Assembly: GCA_023436065.1 (NCBI GenBank) | Contig: JAEZKU010000011.1 | Location: 124,001 to 188,000, forward strand | Origin: Bacillota bacterium | GTDB lineage: Bacteria > Bacillota > Clostridia > Lachnospirales > Lachnospiraceae | Length of the DNA stretch: 64,000 nucleotides | Direction of reading: 5' to 3' | Shown here: positions 52,070-62,497 of the stretch, in pieces | Layout: every line of letters starts with the position of its first letter | Position numbering within the stretch: the stretch's first letter is position 1 | The notes under the pieces: model-generated | What the model was told of the DNA's origin: nothing | What the model saw: only the letters and a program-made list of their open reading frames with translations | Databases searched by the model: none | Position numbers and translations under genes: made by a program

Positions 52070-52792
52070 CTATAGTCTCCTGGCCAAGGCTTCAATGATA
52101 AAGATGACGGGAACCTGTGTTGTCACATTATAGAAGGGTTCTCTTACTCTTTGTGACATATGATAAGCGATGTTCCAATCTGACATTTTAGCAATTGTTG
52201 ACGAAGAGTCACTTGTGATACTCAGCAATTTACATTTATGCTTTTGAAAGCGGGTCAACAGATCGATCAGCAGTTTTGTCTCACCGGATACGGATAATGC
52301 AATTACGATGGTATCATCCGTCATATCAGTTAATACCGGATAGTACGGATCTTCTAAACCTAGTGAAAACTTCCCCATATTCGAAAAATATCTGGCAGCA
52401 TACTTCCCTAAGGTTCCTGATGATCCAATCCCGACAAAAATAACTTTTTGTGCTTTTCTTATCATATGAGCCGCTTTTTCTAATTCCGTCTCAAAGGCGC
52501 TGGTATTGGCCCGCTCAAAATAATGTAAAATATCACTCAGATCATCTCCGGGCTCTTTGATCATTGTTTGCTCCAGATATTGTTTGAGCTTTTCACGGAA
52601 TTCGGAATATCCTAAGCATCCCAGTTTTCCACAGAAACGTATGATAGATGCAGTAGAGGTATGGACTTCAGCCGCCAGTTCTCTTATCGTCATATACTGA
52701 ATTTTATCTCTGTTATTCAAGACAAACTTGTATATCCCGATCTCCAACTCGTTCAGCTTCTGAATATTTTCATATGTAAATAACTCTTCCAT
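52070..52792 (-). CDS. RpiR-family transcriptional regulator
   Basis: 240 residues from ATG 52792 (MEELFTYEN), with GGGGG 8 bases upstream; the frame stays open to 52885 but that extension is unlike the family. N-terminal RpiR helix-turn-helix (MTIRELAAEVHTSTASIIRF, GYSEFREKLKQYL) and C-terminal SIS sugar-phosphate-binding domain (KVIFVGIGSSGTLGKYAARY, IVIALSVSGETKLLIDLL). It responds to a phosphosugar. Located just upstream of and co-directional with the GH16 gene, which it may control; the two are separated by a terminator. Confidence 0.88.
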   Translation of the reverse strand: MEELFTYENIQKLNELEIGIYKFVLNNRDKIQYMTIRELAAEVHTSTASIIRFCGKLGCLGYSEFREKLKQYLEQTMIKEPGDDLSDILHYFERANTSAFETELEKAAHMIRKAQKVIFVGIGSSGTLGKYAARYFSNMGKFSLGLEDPYYPVLTDMTDDTIVIALSVSGETKLLIDLLTRFQKHKCKLLSITSDSSSTIAKMSDWNIAYHMSQRVREPFYNVTTQVPVIFIIEALARRL

Positions 52793-52934
52793 ATTGAATG
52801 CCCCCAACCCTCTATCTGCTACTCTTTCCTTTGACAAAATAATCCGTGTAAGGTCGACTATGATTACATAATCATGGTTCACCATAAATATAACATAATA
52901 TTTCCATTACAGCTATATGAAATATCAATCGTAA

Positions 52935-54971
52935 TTAATCAGTAAACCCTACTGTTGTTGTAATCACTCCATCTACCGTCTCAAACATGATAACATCAGA
53001 ATAAGCAGTATATCCTTGCATATCTCTCATCTCAAACATCTGAAGGAATATACCGTCTCCAAGCTCAATCTCTTCAAAGGTCATATTATTATTCCAGATG
53101 ATCTCATCAATTTCCACAGGAGTAAGCACCCCGTCCTCTCCGGAGATCGGCATTGAGTAATGGATGGTCTTAATGACATCTCCCTCAATGAGATGATAAA
53201 GGTTTTTATCGGCCATACCGCTCTCATCAACAGGCTTTCTTGCTCCCTGGATTGTGTAGGTTGCTGTTTGAACATCATATGCTACCATGAGGTTATACAC
53301 CTCTCCATTGATCGTTACCGGAACCGCATACAGATTATAGCCGTCACCTTCATAGGAAAGCTCCATGTTGACCAGCTTACCATCGAGCGAACCCCATACT
53401 CCACGGAAGTTATCCTTGAATACACCGGTCTCCCAATCAGCAAACAAATCGTTATCGCTACCTAACAGCAGCATGATATCCAGTTCGGGGTCCATATAAT
53501 ATAGCTGAATATACATACCACTTAAGACATTGGCTGCCTTCTCTCCCAAGGTAAGGGTAGCTGCTCCTTCGCTGTCCACTTCAAGCGGGTGGTTCTCCCA
53601 GCCCTGAGTAGACAGGGTTTCGAGCGGTTGTATAGTCTCATAACTCCTATCCGATATGAATTTCATACCGGCTTCGGTTAATTCACCGGTTAAGCCATAA
53701 GCATAAAAATGCTTAAAGGCTTCTCCTGTACCTACATTAGCAAACCCAATATAATCATCGACATCACCATTAAAGGAATAGTAGCAGGAAAGTCCGGTTG
53801 CTTCCTGGCGGTAGGGTCCACTCACCTTATATTCCACACAGTCCTCAAGTGCTGTGAGAACATTATTCGAGGTTGCGGGAAGAAGTTCTGCAGCTTGTCT
53901 TGCCAGATGCCCCAAGTCCACCATGTTCGTGTAGCCCTGCTCTTTTGTATTTCCACCGTAGTTTTCTGATACCGTTGCAACTCGTCCGAAATGAGAAAAG
54001 AAGGAGGGATCGCTACAGGCATTGGCCAATGCCTCCTTACCAAAATCTTCATAAGAAGACAGTACGGAGGATATTTTAGAAAGGTTTGTCAGGGACAGCG
54101 TAATATTATCCTGAGTACCTACCAGCTCACAACCGGTCTGATATGTATCACAAATGATTGTACCAAGTTCCTTTGCGGTCATTGCAGGATTTGCCGCCAA
54201 TGCAGCTGCCCATCCGGAATAATTCCATCCATTCCCCGGTTCCACCTCCTGAGAAGCAACCAGATAACCACCGATATCAGAAAAAGTTGCAGCTACATCC
54301 ACAGTTGCCATCAGGCAGGTATCAAACCCAATCATATCAAAGGGAGGCTTCTCATAAGACAATTCATAATTTGCCTGGAAGGCATTGTGCATTTCCTGCA
54401 GATCAAGCGTATCTCCACCAAAAAGTTCATCAGCAGCTGCCCCATGCACGGTTCCGCCGCCATGATTCCATAATAAGAACATTGTCCTATTGGCAGGATA
54501 GTTGGACTTCGCAAAATTTAGGAAGGAAGATAACGTTGCTTCGTCTCCCATGCTTGTTAACGGTTGCTGATCTACTCTTGTTAATCCCGAGCTGTCATAT
54601 ACATATCGTTCTATATAATTAGGATCTACAAATTCATTCTGCCATGTGCTTGCTCCACCGGTTTGAATAATAATCTTAACATTATCCGGCAGTTCCACCT
54701 CCGTAAGTTCAATGAGATCTATCGTAGCAGCACCACCGCCTGATTCTAAATCACTGCCACAGAGATACCAGTATATCGCCCACTCCGTATCATAGATAGT
54801 TTCACCGGCATCTGTCGAAGATCCGGCGCTGTCATTATTTGTCGCCACCGGTGTTGCCTGATCAGTTGCTTCGGTTGCTTCTTTCCCGCCTCCGCCACAG
54901 GCAGCCAGGGAACACGTCATAATTATAACAATAAGTAATGCACATAATTTGTATAGTCTACTGTTTCTCAT
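52935..54971 (-). CDS. clostripain-family (C11) cysteine protease, lipoprotein
   Basis: 678 residues; AGGAGAGG before the ATG. Signal peptide with lipobox LAAC (Cys25), Thr/Ala/Ser-rich linker (30-58), then the C11 peptidase domain: DTEWAIYWYLCGSDLESGGG, catalytic His170 in LLWNHGGG and catalytic Cys219 in GFDTCLMA. C11 enzymes cleave after Arg/Lys and self-activate. The C-terminal 250 residues are a beta-rich extension. Anchored outside the membrane. The start lies inside the end of the lemA gene (14-base overlap), so the two are translated together. Confidence 0.93.
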   Translation of the reverse strand: MRNSRLYKLCALLIVIIMTCSLAACGGGGKEATEATDQATPVATNNDSAGSSTDAGETIYDTEWAIYWYLCGSDLESGGGAATIDLIELTEVELPDNVKIIIQTGGASTWQNEFVDPNYIERYVYDSSGLTRVDQQPLTSMGDEATLSSFLNFAKSNYPANRTMFLLWNHGGGTVHGAAADELFGGDTLDLQEMHNAFQANYELSYEKPPFDMIGFDTCLMATVDVAATFSDIGGYLVASQEVEPGNGWNYSGWAAALAANPAMTAKELGTIICDTYQTGCELVGTQDNITLSLTNLSKISSVLSSYEDFGKEALANACSDPSFFSHFGRVATVSENYGGNTKEQGYTNMVDLGHLARQAAELLPATSNNVLTALEDCVEYKVSGPYRQEATGLSCYYSFNGDVDDYIGFANVGTGEAFKHFYAYGLTGELTEAGMKFISDRSYETIQPLETLSTQGWENHPLEVDSEGAATLTLGEKAANVLSGMYIQLYYMDPELDIMLLLGSDNDLFADWETGVFKDNFRGVWGSLDGKLVNMELSYEGDGYNLYAVPVTINGEVYNLMVAYDVQTATYTIQGARKPVDESGMADKNLYHLIEGDVIKTIHYSMPISGEDGVLTPVEIDEIIWNNNMTFEEIELGDGIFLQMFEMRDMQGYTAYSDVIMFETVDGVITTTVGFTD

Positions 54972-55500
54972 ATTTTTTATCCTCTCCTATCTCCAGATAA
55001 GCGCGTTTCTTAACTCCTAAAGCTCCGGCGATTAAAAACGAAGGAAACACACGAATAGCACGATTTAGCTTCGTAACACTATCGTTATAAATCAGCCGGC
55101 TTACACGCAGCATGTTTTCATATTGCATCACTCCGTTCATCGTTTTTATATAATTTGTATTCCCTCTTAAGTCCGGATAGCTCTCAGCGATTGCCATAAT
55201 CTTTTCCAAAGCCGCTGAAATCATATCTTCTTGTATGCTGATTTCCTCAGGAGTTGATTCCCCGGTAATAGATTGTCTTGCCTGTATGGTATGGGCTATG
55301 GTTTCACATTCATGAGCTGCATACCCCTTCGTCAATTCAAAGAGGGAGCTCAGAGTGTCCCACCTTGAGGATAATTGAATACTGATCTGTGACATAGCGT
55401 TATTAATATTATTATCTATTGTTACTAAGGTCTTCTGAACAGAAATAATCCAAATAACAAGCAGTATAGTAACAGCACCTATCGCAACAAAATAAACCAT
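54958..55500 (-). CDS. lemA: LemA-family membrane protein
   Basis: 180 residues; GGAGG precedes the ATG. One N-terminal membrane helix (about 4-22), then a long helical domain with the LemA pattern VTIDNNINNAMSQISIQLSS, AIAESYPDLRGNTNY and ENMLRVSRLIYNDSVTKLNR, followed by FPSFLIAGALGVKKRAYLEI. The molecular role is poorly known; LemA proteins are often encoded beside membrane or secreted proteases. The gene overlaps the downstream C11 protease, consistent with joint action at the membrane. Confidence 0.92.
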   Translation of the reverse strand: MVYFVAIGAVTILLVIWIISVQKTLVTIDNNINNAMSQISIQLSSRWDTLSSLFELTKGYAAHECETIAHTIQARQSITGESTPEEISIQEDMISAALEKIMAIAESYPDLRGNTNYIKTMNGVMQYENMLRVSRLIYNDSVTKLNRAIRVFPSFLIAGALGVKKRAYLEIGEDKKYEKQ

Positions 55501-55636
55501 AGTTTTCCTCCACTCTCATAGAAATATACCGTAATCATAGTCCTATTATAGTATTAATCAAATACCAAATACCGTCATCCACATGAAACGGCTAATTTTA
55601 TGCATGAAATGACTATCCCTGTGCCCCTTTTTGACA

Positions 55637-55693
55637 ATTTACATTTTTAGGTAGTAATATTTACTTTATTCCGCCAAAATCTTATGGTACAAT
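55637..55693 (+). promoter_or_regulatory. paired direct repeats and -10 box before the LytTR regulator
   Basis: ATTTAC-n-TTT occurs at 55637 and 55659, 22 bp (two helical turns) apart, the arrangement bound by LytTR-domain proteins. TACAAT (55688-55693) lies about 24 bases further, with no good -35, as expected for an activated promoter. The repeats may also affect the divergent lemA unit. Confidence 0.45.
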
Positions 55694-55724
55694 TAATTAT
55701 TATATCTATCGACAGGAGCCACTT

Positions 55725-56477
55725 ATGATAAGAATTGCTATTTGTGATGATAACATTTCTGATCTGTCTAATATGGTATCGATCGTAAATGATTACATCG
55801 GCATGCAGAGGAACAGACTTGAAATTGAATATGCTGCATATCAAACTGCAGTGGATCTGATTGCGGCGATGGAAAGCGGGCAGCATTTTGATATATTGCT
55901 GTTGGATATCCTTATGCCACTAGTAAATGGAATGGACGCCGCTAAAGAAATACGGCAATATAATCAGGATGTTAAAATCATCTTTTCCACTTCATCGCCA
56001 GAATTTGCTGTTGAGTCTTATTCTGTAGATGCTTTTTATTATGCAATCAAGCCCATCTGGAAAGAGAAGCTGTTCCTTCTGCTGGATAAAGTAATTGCAG
56101 AAATCAAGATCGCTGAGGGTGCCAGCTTTTTGATTAAGAGTAAGGCCGGACTTACCAGAATTTATACCAACCGCTTGGAGTATGCTGAGGTTATAGGCAG
56201 AACTATCATCTATCATATCATCGATGGATCGGTGGTTGAAGCAGCGGGTTCCATGGTTGAGTTAAATGATGCGCTTCTCAATCATTCGAATTTTATTAAG
56301 CCCCATCGATCTTACATCATTAATATGGATTTTATCGACACATTAAGTAACAGGGAGATTATCATGAAATCGCGCTCCACCGTGCCTATGGCCAGGGCAA
56401 ATTATCAAGCCGTTAAATCAGCCTATATTTCCTATGCCTTCCGTGAGCATATTGTCTATGATAAAAATTTGATATAA
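55725..56477 (+). CDS. LytTR-family response regulator
   Basis: 250 residues; GACAGGAG precedes the ATG. Receiver domain (1-125) with acidic pair Asp8-Asp9, phospho-acceptor Asp61 in LLLDILMP, Ser/Thr in FSTSSPEF and Lys109 in AIKP. LytTR DNA-binding domain (about 140-240; LTRIYTNRLEYAEVIGR, FIKPHRSYIINMDFID). It resembles AgrA/VirR-like regulators. No histidine kinase gene is adjacent, so the partner is elsewhere. Divergent from lemA-C11, which it might control through the repeats noted upstream. Confidence 0.92.
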   Translation: MIRIAICDDNISDLSNMVSIVNDYIGMQRNRLEIEYAAYQTAVDLIAAMESGQHFDILLLDILMPLVNGMDAAKEIRQYNQDVKIIFSTSSPEFAVESYSVDAFYYAIKPIWKEKLFLLLDKVIAEIKIAEGASFLIKSKAGLTRIYTNRLEYAEVIGRTIIYHIIDGSVVEAAGSMVELNDALLNHSNFIKPHRSYIINMDFIDTLSNREIIMKSRSTVPMARANYQAVKSAYISYAFREHIVYDKNLI

Positions 56478-56478
56478 A

Positions 56479-56673
56479 TTATTTATACTTCTCACTTCCC
56501 GTAGAACGGAAGCCCAGAATATAAGCTGGGATACGATACGTCGGTCTTTTTAACAGAGCGTTATAGTCCTTTTCCACTTTCCGATATACCATGAGCTTAT
56601 TCTCTAATATCTTTTGTGCAGCCGCGTCATTTTCCCCACCGCGTTCTTGCAAATAGAACATGCTCCTTTCCAT
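56479..56673 (-). CDS. small conserved-looking protein, 64 residues, unrecognised
   Basis: The frame starts MERSMFYLQERGGEND, then a helical part (KILENKLMVYRKVEKDY) and ends RPTYRIPAYILGFRSTGSEK. The ribosome site is poor (GATAGGAT). An in-frame ATG four codons later has AAAGGAG almost touching it. It converges with the LytTR gene with one base between stops. The charged, helical composition looks like real protein, but I do not recognise a family. Confidence 0.45.
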   Translation of the reverse strand: MERSMFYLQERGGENDAAAQKILENKLMVYRKVEKDYNALLKRPTYRIPAYILGFRSTGSEKYK

Positions 56674-56772
56674 ATCCTATCACTATCTCTTCATTGTAAT
56701 AGTATCAGATTTTACTCACTGTAACCGTTTACCGCAAGAAACGGGTCTCCCGCTGCACGAAACGTAAAACAG

Positions 56773-56804
56773 AAATGAGTCCACACTTAAGTGTGAACTC
56801 ATTT
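56773..56804 (-). terminator. terminator of the 1861-residue protein gene
   Basis: AAATGAGT (56773-56780) and ACTCATTT (56797-56804), with CACACTTAAGTGTG between, form a near-perfect hairpin 17 bases after the stop. The minus strand continues CTGTTTTACG. Confidence 0.7.
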
Positions 56805-56820
56805 CCTATTTGTAGACTTT

Positions 56821-59800
56821 TTATTGTATCTTATTTAATGTGATTGCCGGTATGTTCTCTGAATTGTTTAATGTATACGCAATGAAATCAAAATTAACCG
56901 GAACATTTTCATCAGATGAATCATACTGGAGAGCCAGTGTATTCCCTGCATTTAGGTTCAATCCATTGATTGCTACGATGGAATAATTAGTCATATAATC
57001 ACCCATGACTGTACCTGTAGGCGCGAGATGGATGTAACCTGTCTTTGTATCATTAATATATATATTGATATTACCCTCTATTATAGAGGAATAGCGAAGA
57101 TAAATCACATCACATTCTTGAGAAATAGTAAAACGAACCCCGGAGCTTTCTCCATTCGTTGCTCTGTCAATATATCCGACATGTGCTCCACCTGAAGCAT
57201 ATCCACTTGGTTCCACCTCAGCTGATCCATACAGGTTAGCATCCTCAGCTTCCACAATCTCATCGGTTATCACATTAACCTCCCACTTTGCATATAAAGT
57301 CAAGTTTTCTTCCGGCATAATTTCAAAGCTATAAGGATTCATTAACTCACTGTCACTATACCAACCTATGAAGGTGTATCCTATCCGTGTGGGGTTTGAG
57401 GGTTGCGTCACAGGTGTACCGGGTTCCTGAGTGATACCGCTGATCTCACTTCCTCCATTGGATATAAAGTTGATTGTATATGTTACTTGTTCTTGTTCCC
57501 AAAGTGCAGTATATGCGATATTCTCTGCAGGCATAGTAGCTGCAAGCGAAGGTTCCCATCTCAGGAAGTTATATCCGTCACGACTTAATACAGGCGCAGT
57601 GATTGCCGCTCCATATCGAAGAATTGTTACGATATCTTCATCTTTTTCGTTTTCCGGTTTAAAGGTCAGAGTATAGCGATTACGGTCATAGTAAAGCTTA
57701 AGCACAAGACTTCCATCCGCAAGGACAGCTCCGGTGGATACAGTCTCCGTCACCTGATTGTTATAGGTAAATCCATTGTATTCCTTCGCTTTTGCAGACA
57801 CAACACTGTTATAACTTCCCTTCTTATACTCAGTTTCCGCCAGTGTATAGCCATTTTCTTCCACATTCTGCTGATAATGCTCTATCTTATAGTCAAGTTG
57901 ATCATCAATCTCCCACTTGGCATATAATGTAATATTGTCGGCAGGCATCGTCACAAAGGTATATGGCAATGTCAAGGCCTCATCACTATACCATCCAGTG
58001 AATTGATATCCGGGCCTGGTCGGTGATTCAGGTGCATTTATGGTAGTACCATAGGCCTGAGTAAGATTACTGATACTGCTGCCTCCATTCGTATTAAAAC
58101 GTATCGTATAATAGCTTGATGTCCATCTTGCCGTATAAGTGATATCCGTAGCAGGCATCGTAGCTCCTACACTTTGATCCCACCCCTGGAAGGTGTAACC
58201 GGTCTTCACTACGGTAGGTGCCGATACTGCTGCACCAAACTTCATCGTTTTGACGATATCTGCTCCTTGGTTATCCGGCCGGAAGGTCAGGGTATAGCTG
58301 TTGCGATCATAATACAGCTTCATTACCAGACTTCCATCTGCTGCTATTTTTCCGGTTGCTATGGTATCCTTTACACTACTAGTATAGGTAAATCCGTCGA
58401 AGCTCTTAGCTACAGCTGATACCGTTTCATCCGTTACTCCTGTCAGAGTATCAACAGAGTATCTTGTGTATCCGTCATTCAGTATATTCTGTTGATAATG
58501 CTCTACTCTATACTGAGTATTTGTATTGGCCGTCCATTTTGCATACAGGATTAGATTTTTAGCCGGCATTGTTGTAAAGGAATACTTTTCCGTCAACATA
58601 TCGTCACTGTACCACCCTTCAAAGGTATATCCGACTCTTACCGGATTCATAGGTGCGCTAAGCTTCTCATTGTACTTCTTTGTCACGCTGCTGATCTGGC
58701 TTCCTCCATTGGTCAGATATGTAATTGTATAGCCGTTATCATTGATGTCATCCCATACCAGATGATAGCTTCTGGAAATAGGGAGGGATGAGAATGCCAA
58801 TGGTCCGCCCTTCCAGGTTACGGTCATGTCACAATCCAGCTGATGAACGCCTGTCGGAACATTTACCTTCACTGTATTCCCCGATAAGCTGAAATTCGGA
58901 TTAGAGAAAGTGATGTTATAGTCACTGACATAATAATTCTTTGTGGATATATCACCTTCCCTTAAGTCCAGGTAAGTCATACTGAAGGTATTGTCCGGCA
59001 AGGTGTAGGATTTTACTTTATCCTTCAACTTAATGGTTTGCTGTGAGTTGGAATAAGCAAAGTCGTATACATTATATCGTGTTCCGGCACTGAGCAAAGG
59101 CCATTCTTTTTCGTAAAGCATCGGATTATATTGATATTTTCCGTTTAATACCTGAGCCTTAAAGGCAATCTCGAGGTATATACCGAAGTCAAGATACAAC
59201 GCACCGGACATCTTAGAATTCTTAACCTTATTCACCGATTCCAGCTGATAGTAAAAGTATCCATACAGCTTGGTATACACGCCTGATTCTGCTGTAAGTC
59301 CGATACTATTTAAGTCCACAGTGAACAGTCCGACAGCAAATTCCAGTCGTATTCCTGCTCGAAGTCCCAGTACACCCATGACATATAATTGGAAGGTATA
59401 CTTCTCATCCATTAAGGCAATCTGGTTGCTTCCTGCATCCTTAGCACCGATTTTAGCCCAGAAGCAATATCTGGTACCGTTTTGATATTCAAAGTTGCAA
59501 CCAAGTGCTACATTGACATTAGCGCTTACCACGAAATCAACGGTTGTTCGAATATTTATGATACCCAACAGTAGGTGCATATCTGATTTTACGATGTTCT
59601 GACTGAAGATCTCTACCCAGTCAGTCTCATTTTCCATCATCTCAGCATAGATTTCAAAAAGCTCCTGCACTCCTGCTGTGATCTGTTCTGATTTGGTATA
59701 GGACAATAGCCTCTGAATCTCCTCGGAGATATCTGTAGATCCGGTTTCTGCGGCTGATACCACTGCTTTAAAGCTAATTCCTGTGTAATTATACAGGTCA

Positions 59801-62406
59801 ATATTCGCGTTCATTTGATAATCAGCGATATAAGGAAAGATCCATTTCTTCTTCCATATCGCTTTACCGGAAGCATCTACTTCCAGCTTAATTTCTTCTA
59901 CAAAGGTTGCGGAGATTGCAATATTAATCACTTTATCCTCTCCGGTCTCGACTGGTACATCAAAGCTGACGGTAATTCCACAGCGAACACCTTTTCCGGA
60001 AAGCTTTTGAAGATTCTTGCTAATATTCGCTTTTACTATCAGATTCTCTATTGACACCTTGGAAGACAGGGACATGATACTCATTGCTTCCAGATCATCT
60101 TCATAATTCTCCCGTATCTGAATTGACATTGACTCGAGAACAAAGTCATCCCCGGCAATATTCTTAAAGCCATCCGTCTCCATCGCCAAAGCAGTTAAAT
60201 ACCTGGAAGCATCCTCAGCGAATCCGCTCTCCACTACCTGCACTTCAATATCCTTCTCCAGGGTCGCAACATCCACCCCCTCAAGCATAGCATCACTGTC
60301 TACGTCATTCCTGGAATAATAATCCAAGATCTCCTGCATCTGCTCTTCGGTAACAGGACGATAGGTGATAATCAGAATTCCGTTATTTTCAAGCACCCCC
60401 GTGACTTCCCCGTAGCTCACCATATCCGATGCGCCTGCGTTGGTAAAATCACCGGTATAAAGAGCAATAAAATCTCCCTCATCCACGGTTGTATCACTAT
60501 TCAGCCCCATTTCAGCGAAGGCACTGAAATTCATATCAGCAGATGCAATCTGTATGGCCCCACCGCTCGTTGCGGTGGCTGGGTGATAGCTCACCATCTT
60601 GTTGTCATCCCCTGTTGAAATGGGAAGCACATCCGGCATAAATAGAACATCCTCTGCATCGGCATCCAGATAGCGAACATACTGGCTTCCCACTGTTCCG
60701 GATACAGAGTCAACGGTTATGTATGCGATACTATCATTCATATACTGTGAATCATCACCATCGATACCCGGTGCCTGAGGAAGCTCACCACTGTAAACAC
60801 ATAATACATCCCCTGCCTTCAGAACACGATTGCCATGATATGTAAAGGTACCGCTTGCCGTATTGTCTCCACTATAATCGGAACTCATGGATACCACAGC
60901 AACAGATAGTGCATGAGTATTGTTCCCGTTATGGGTCATATTGGTAACTTCACTACTGGGAATATAGATTATTCCTTCATTTAGGGCAATGTTATAAATC
61001 TCTTCCTTTAAGATGGTAAAGGAGCATTTACGAATGTTGCTTTCTTTACTCAGGAAATTTAATCTGGTATCTTCCAGGGTCAGTGTATAGGACGCACCCT
61101 CGGTAAATCCCTCCAAGGCACTGATCTGATAGGTCCCGCTATTACCCGTTACAGTAATATTGACAGCTTCTGAGCCATCTACACTTACCAGGGTAATTGC
61201 ATTCTTTACAGCATCTGCTGACATGGACGGATTTGTCGATGTAATTCGGAAGGATAGGGTAGGACTCTGATCAAGCAGTGAATAGCTGTCATTCAGAATC
61301 TGCTGTTCTGTCTCGATCTCAGAATATTTTGCATACAGAGTCAGGTTCGAATTCACCGGTGTCATATCTGTGACTTTATTCTGATAGCCTTTCTCGGTAT
61401 ACCAACCCAGGAAGATACTATTATTCTTCTGCGGAGTCGGAAGGGTTCCTATTGTTGCTCCGCCAACCACTCTTATCGGGTTGATTGAGCTTCCCCCCAT
61501 AGAATCAAAGGTAACAGAGTAATAGGAGCTGGTATTCCCCCCCGAATTGCCTGATGTGGAGTTACCGGGCGTCGTTGTGGGGGCCGGTACTTTCCCCTCA
61601 TCGGTCTTATTCTCGTCTTCCGGAGCCTGTGTAGGTTTGGGCTGTGCTTTGGTGGTTATTGTCTTTCCTGCTGCTACCGACCGCTTACCCTCCGGAGTAT
61701 TCAAACTGATACTCTTATCTGTCTGATTCACAACAGATATGGAAGAGTTGTTCTGTGTTATGGTGATGGTACTCTTCTCTGCCCCCTTCTTCAGAGTGAT
61801 TTTCGCAGCTGTGTCGCTACTGACTTTGATCGGTATAGATGAGGTAAGCTGAGTCTCTCCTGCACCTTCATTAATCCATACCGGAACACTCTTCGTAGTT
61901 TTTCCTTTTAGTATCAGCTTCGCTTTTTTTGAGATAATCAATTTCTTAAGCGTTCCATTCACGGTAAGCTCTGTCTTTAACCCTGCTTTCGAAAAGGTTA
62001 TGCTATTCCCCTTAGCCCGCTCAGTCAGAGCCTTTGCATTCGTTATAATGACAGCTTTAAAAAGGCCTCCGTTGCTCAGTGTCAGCTTCGCCCCATTTAC
62101 AATCAAGGTCTTATTCTTATATGATTTATTTGGTATTGTTATTTTCTTCTCTGCCGATGTTTTTATCGTAATTGTTGTTATATTTGCATCAGCTAAGGCT
62201 TTATTTAACCCTGACTGTGATGCCACCACGATAGATTGTTTGGCTGTTGTCTTGTCGGAAGCCTCCTGTATCGAAGAATTCGCTGTAGTCTTCTCTGCTG
62301 CATGCACGATCTGCGGTACAGATGACATCATTACCGCGATGACAAGCATAATGGCTATCGAAGATCGGCCTATTCTTCTCAGCAGATTTCGTGTTGTAGA
62401 TCTCAT
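56821..62406 (-). CDS. 1861-residue secreted surface protein with InlB-type B-repeats
   Basis: AGGAGGAA precedes the ATG. Signal peptide (about 1-37, ending VHAAEK). Residues about 55-260 are a beta-helix-like run of short repeats (NKTLIVNGAKLTLSNGG); 265-310 a Pro/Thr/Gly/Ser linker; about 310-375 a first InlB B-repeat (SVTFDSMGGSSINP ... LTLYAKYSE). A large middle (about 380-1290) without a family I recognise. Then B-repeats alternating with blocks starting YRVEHYQQN and YKIEHYQQN (to about 1710). The C-terminal 150 residues (VEAEDANLYGSAEVEPSGYA) resemble CBM6/35. No LPxTG or SLH motif. Likely role: binding of carbohydrate or surfaces. Confidence 0.85.
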   Translation of the reverse strand: MRSTTRNLLRRIGRSSIAIMLVIAVMMSSVPQIVHAAEKTTANSSIQEASDKTTAKQSIVVASQSGLNKALADANITTITIKTSAEKKITIPNKSYKNKTLIVNGAKLTLSNGGLFKAVIITNAKALTERAKGNSITFSKAGLKTELTVNGTLKKLIISKKAKLILKGKTTKSVPVWINEGAGETQLTSSIPIKVSSDTAAKITLKKGAEKSTITITQNNSSISVVNQTDKSISLNTPEGKRSVAAGKTITTKAQPKPTQAPEDENKTDEGKVPAPTTTPGNSTSGNSGGNTSSYYSVTFDSMGGSSINPIRVVGGATIGTLPTPQKNNSIFLGWYTEKGYQNKVTDMTPVNSNLTLYAKYSEIETEQQILNDSYSLLDQSPTLSFRITSTNPSMSADAVKNAITLVSVDGSEAVNITVTGNSGTYQISALEGFTEGASYTLTLEDTRLNFLSKESNIRKCSFTILKEEIYNIALNEGIIYIPSSEVTNMTHNGNNTHALSVAVVSMSSDYSGDNTASGTFTYHGNRVLKAGDVLCVYSGELPQAPGIDGDDSQYMNDSIAYITVDSVSGTVGSQYVRYLDADAEDVLFMPDVLPISTGDDNKMVSYHPATATSGGAIQIASADMNFSAFAEMGLNSDTTVDEGDFIALYTGDFTNAGASDMVSYGEVTGVLENNGILIITYRPVTEEQMQEILDYYSRNDVDSDAMLEGVDVATLEKDIEVQVVESGFAEDASRYLTALAMETDGFKNIAGDDFVLESMSIQIRENYEDDLEAMSIMSLSSKVSIENLIVKANISKNLQKLSGKGVRCGITVSFDVPVETGEDKVINIAISATFVEEIKLEVDASGKAIWKKKWIFPYIADYQMNANIDLYNYTGISFKAVVSAAETGSTDISEEIQRLLSYTKSEQITAGVQELFEIYAEMMENETDWVEIFSQNIVKSDMHLLLGIINIRTTVDFVVSANVNVALGCNFEYQNGTRYCFWAKIGAKDAGSNQIALMDEKYTFQLYVMGVLGLRAGIRLEFAVGLFTVDLNSIGLTAESGVYTKLYGYFYYQLESVNKVKNSKMSGALYLDFGIYLEIAFKAQVLNGKYQYNPMLYEKEWPLLSAGTRYNVYDFAYSNSQQTIKLKDKVKSYTLPDNTFSMTYLDLREGDISTKNYYVSDYNITFSNPNFSLSGNTVKVNVPTGVHQLDCDMTVTWKGGPLAFSSLPISRSYHLVWDDINDNGYTITYLTNGGSQISSVTKKYNEKLSAPMNPVRVGYTFEGWYSDDMLTEKYSFTTMPAKNLILYAKWTANTNTQYRVEHYQQNILNDGYTRYSVDTLTGVTDETVSAVAKSFDGFTYTSSVKDTIATGKIAADGSLVMKLYYDRNSYTLTFRPDNQGADIVKTMKFGAAVSAPTVVKTGYTFQGWDQSVGATMPATDITYTARWTSSYYTIRFNTNGGSSISNLTQAYGTTINAPESPTRPGYQFTGWYSDEALTLPYTFVTMPADNITLYAKWEIDDQLDYKIEHYQQNVEENGYTLAETEYKKGSYNSVVSAKAKEYNGFTYNNQVTETVSTGAVLADGSLVLKLYYDRNRYTLTFKPENEKDEDIVTILRYGAAITAPVLSRDGYNFLRWEPSLAATMPAENIAYTALWEQEQVTYTINFISNGGSEISGITQEPGTPVTQPSNPTRIGYTFIGWYSDSELMNPYSFEIMPEENLTLYAKWEVNVITDEIVEAEDANLYGSAEVEPSGYASGGAHVGYIDRATNGESSGVRFTISQECDVIYLRYSSIIEGNINIYINDTKTGYIHLAPTGTVMGDYMTNYSIVAINGLNLNAGNTLALQYDSSDENVPVNFDFIAYTLNNSENIPAITLNKIQ

Positions 62407-62497
62407 AGAATATTCCTCCTGTCGTTTATTTTGTCTTTGGATGAATGGATAACTCGTTTCAGAAATAATAGTAACATATTATACTCTTAATAACTGT

